From: Priapulus caudatus
Taxonomy: Eukaryota > Priapulida > Priapulimorpha > Priapulimorphida > Priapulidae
Direction of reading: 5' to 3'
DNA: 64,000 nt
NCBI RefSeq assembly: GCF_000485595.1
Contig: NW_014577176.1
Location: 363,633-427,632, forward strand
In this document: piece after piece, positions 62,214 to 64,000 of the stretch
Numbering within the stretch: the stretch's first letter is position 1
Layout: every line of letters starts with the position of its first letter
Made by a program: the position numbers and the translations under genes
The notes under the pieces: generated by a model
Seen by the model: the letters and a program-made list of their open reading frames with translations, nothing else
What the model was told of the DNA's origin: nothing
Databases searched by the model: none

Positions 62214-62369
62214 GCCACGGGAGATTCACAGTCTCCCCTAATGTTGAGAGCCTGGTTTTTACAACTCGAGAAGATTTCACTGCCTGACCGGAGTTTGAAC
62301 TCACAGCCTTCAGAGTGAGAGGGGGCAGTATAAGTGACATAGCCACTTACCCACTGAAGCTCTCCAATT
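62214..62369 (-). mobile_element. tRNA-derived SINE-like sequence
   Basis: On the minus strand there is an A-box-like TGGGTAAGTGG (62353-62343) and a B-box-like GTTCAAACTCC (62300-62290) at tRNA-like spacing, beginning GGAGAGCTTCAGTGGG. No complete cloverleaf was drawn. A SINE head or tRNA pseudogene fits better than a functional tRNA. Confidence 0.5.
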
Positions 62370-63367
62370 GAGGTTTGAATTATAATGACTGAAGTAATTA
62401 TTGTTTCCATTGTTACCTTTGGTTGAAGTGCAAACTGCAACTGTGCAAGAAGAGACTAGAAAGAAAGTGATAGCCAGATGTAGGAGCAGGTTTTGCTCTT
62501 ACACGAGCAAAGTAGTAGATAAAAATGTGAATATTCATGCAATACAAGCAATGAAAGCAAACATTGTATTCAAATATTTTGCTCAAATATATTTCTTATA
62601 ATACTACATAACATCATTATCTTGAACACTCTACATAATGGCATTATACATAGTTTTCTATATAGTGGCATCGATGTTTCTAGTTTGCCAAATGTAATGC
62701 ACTCATGCACGTGCACATACATTTATAGATAGAATAATGTATTCATAGTTACAGATTTTATAGGAAAAAATCCTTTTGATTGCTGTTACATTTGTATAAC
62801 AATATGATATCTTTGAATAGCAATTAGTGTAATAAATGAGTTGAGGTAATATAGGGCTTTGGTTATTAATATACACGTTTGGTGTAAATAATATCAGGAG
62901 TGAATAATAATAGATCTAATATTAAGATATAAGATAATCTATTATTATTCCCTCCTGATAATATACATTAACCACTATAATAACTAGTATAACGTATAAT
63001 GGATGGTATAATTACTTACACATTATCAATTATCATTCTACTGTGCAAGAACCATAATCTATTTTACATTAATATCACATATGCCTTCTACAAAATACAA
63101 TTACATAATTATTTAATGCCTTAAATTGTAGTCACTATAATCTTGGTTGGATTTGATGCATTCAACGAAATCATCGCATTATTGAACAATGACAACAGCT
63201 CGCCGTAATGTAATGTATCACAACCAGTTTCACTACAAAATCCTTCATGATATCAAGAGTAAAATAATCACGTTTACTCCTGATAGTATTTATAACTGAG
63301 GAAAGTGAAAACTGGGCACAAATGCTTCTTAGTGCAAAATCTGTAGTAAGAAACCAGCGAATCTTCC
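62370..63367. other. Spacer before the PTER 3' end
   Basis: AT-rich, with a small palindrome (62891-62962). It presumably includes the PTER 3' UTR on the minus strand. No other gene was seen. Confidence 0.45.
62891..62962. repeat. Tiny palindromic element, copy B
   Basis: ATATCAGGAGTGAATAATAA at the left is complementary to TTATTATTCCCTCCTGATAA at the right, with about 20 bases between. Same ends as 36692-36737. Confidence 0.75.
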
Positions 63368-63969
63368 TTATCTAATAAAGGTTAGCCATCGGCGTGGATT
63401 ATCAACTAATATCTTGTCAATAGTCGCTTGTGTCACACCTCTCAGTAACATCCTAGGAACGATATCTACTAGGATGTGCGAGTATCCATGGCCACCATAC
63501 TTCATCTAAATGCAGGAATAGAAGATTGGCATCATTTAATATATTACCATTTACCATCGGTGAAGCTTTTTGTTGCTTAATATTCTGATTAAAGCAAAGG
63601 CAATACTCGCCTTTACCTACAAAAGTAAATTCAACCCCTGTAAGTATCTTCAATATAGTGAGTGTATACAAGTTCTAGGGATTCATAAACTATCATAACC
63701 AATACCACCATGATACGTAGGACCCATTTCAATGATAGCAACAGAACTTACCAGCCTGTATTTTGTATGAATGTCGTGAGAAATGAGCAATCGGTCTTCA
63801 TATCCCTCGGCGATCATGCGCTCGAGGAATCGCATACGCACAGCGTCACTCGGCATATCCTTCTGCTTATCTTGCTGGTAGTAAGAAGTTTCTACGCCAA
63901 ACAGATCCCATTCGCAGTAGCTGCCGAGTGCTGCAAACTCCAGACACGTCTCAAAGTCCATCAGTGTTC
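63368..63969 (-). CDS. PTER: Phosphotriesterase-related protein, C-terminal exons (partial)
   Basis: Last two exons of a minus-strand gene continuing beyond the window: 63969-63752 and 63505-63368 (stop TAA). They encode about 118 residues matching the end of PTER (human 349 residues): [18 protein letters not shown], then [19 protein letters not shown], then [19 protein letters not shown] and NPRRWLTF. The Asp in SHDIHTK is the expected metal-binding/catalytic Asp of this amidohydrolase family. PTER in mammals hydrolyses N-acetyltaurine. The acceptor at 63970-63971 is inferred: it supplies two bases of an Arg codon, restoring the family's R-T-hydrophobic-D motif. The bases from 63972 to the window end are then intron. 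Confidence 0.92.
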
Positions 63970-64000
63970 CTTCGCAGACAATATTTACATCGTGATTAGA

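Noticed and set aside
62214-62369. Functional tRNA gene
   Set aside because: Box-like motifs are present but no convincing cloverleaf or anticodon stem could be drawn; a SINE or tRNA relic is likelier.
63683-64000. PTER reading frame extended to the window edge
   Set aside because: Sequence beyond 63969 loses family similarity, while an AAG acceptor at 63970-63972 restores the Arg-Thr-hydrophobic-Asp motif in phase.

Overview
The window is a stretch of animal (metazoan) nuclear genome, probably from a non-vertebrate. The genes have GT-AG introns and AATAAA signals. Their products match conserved animal proteins: Rab10, MYDGF, NUP153, RNase H1, BAG6, an AKAP7-type 2H phosphoesterase and PTER. 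Introns and spacers are AT-rich and full of small transposons, while several coding exons are strongly CpG-rich. I cannot name the species from the sequence alone.

Layout. 394-5356 (+): the 3' end of a large low-complexity, probably nuclear protein that I do not recognise. 5.7-11.6 kb: no gene, but two adjacent long hairpins. 11664-24560 (-): complete six-exon RAB10 with huge introns holding minisatellites and a hAT-like foldback element. 24867-25367 (+): single-exon MYDGF, head to head with RAB10. 29072-40028 (-): complete 20-exon NUP153. 40597-44318 (+): complete seven-exon RNASEH1, head to head with NUP153, with a Penelope-like fragment in intron 5. 44.4-47.8 kb: a cluster of palindromes and transposons, one nested in another. 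48149-51658 (+): BAG6 as one uninterrupted reading frame. 52554-61141 (+): an AKAP7-like gene whose 5.5-kb first intron holds a large inverted, satellite-rich structure, an all-G/C block and an assembly gap. 61351-62162: a pogo/Tigger-like element. 63368-63969 (-): the last two exons of PTER, the rest lying beyond the window.

The genes are unrelated housekeeping functions (vesicle traffic, nuclear pore, RNA:DNA hybrid removal, chaperone/tail-anchored protein quality control), so there is no operon logic. Two head-to-head pairs probably share bidirectional promoters.

The most unusual feature is in RAB10. About fifty 49-bp repeats in intron 4 are copies of the boundary between exon 4 and its splice donor, so the intron starts with a long series of duplicated exon ends and donor sites. 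Much of that array, and of the GGA-type array near 55 kb, carries scattered indels typical of unpolished long-read consensus, so exact copy numbers are unreliable.
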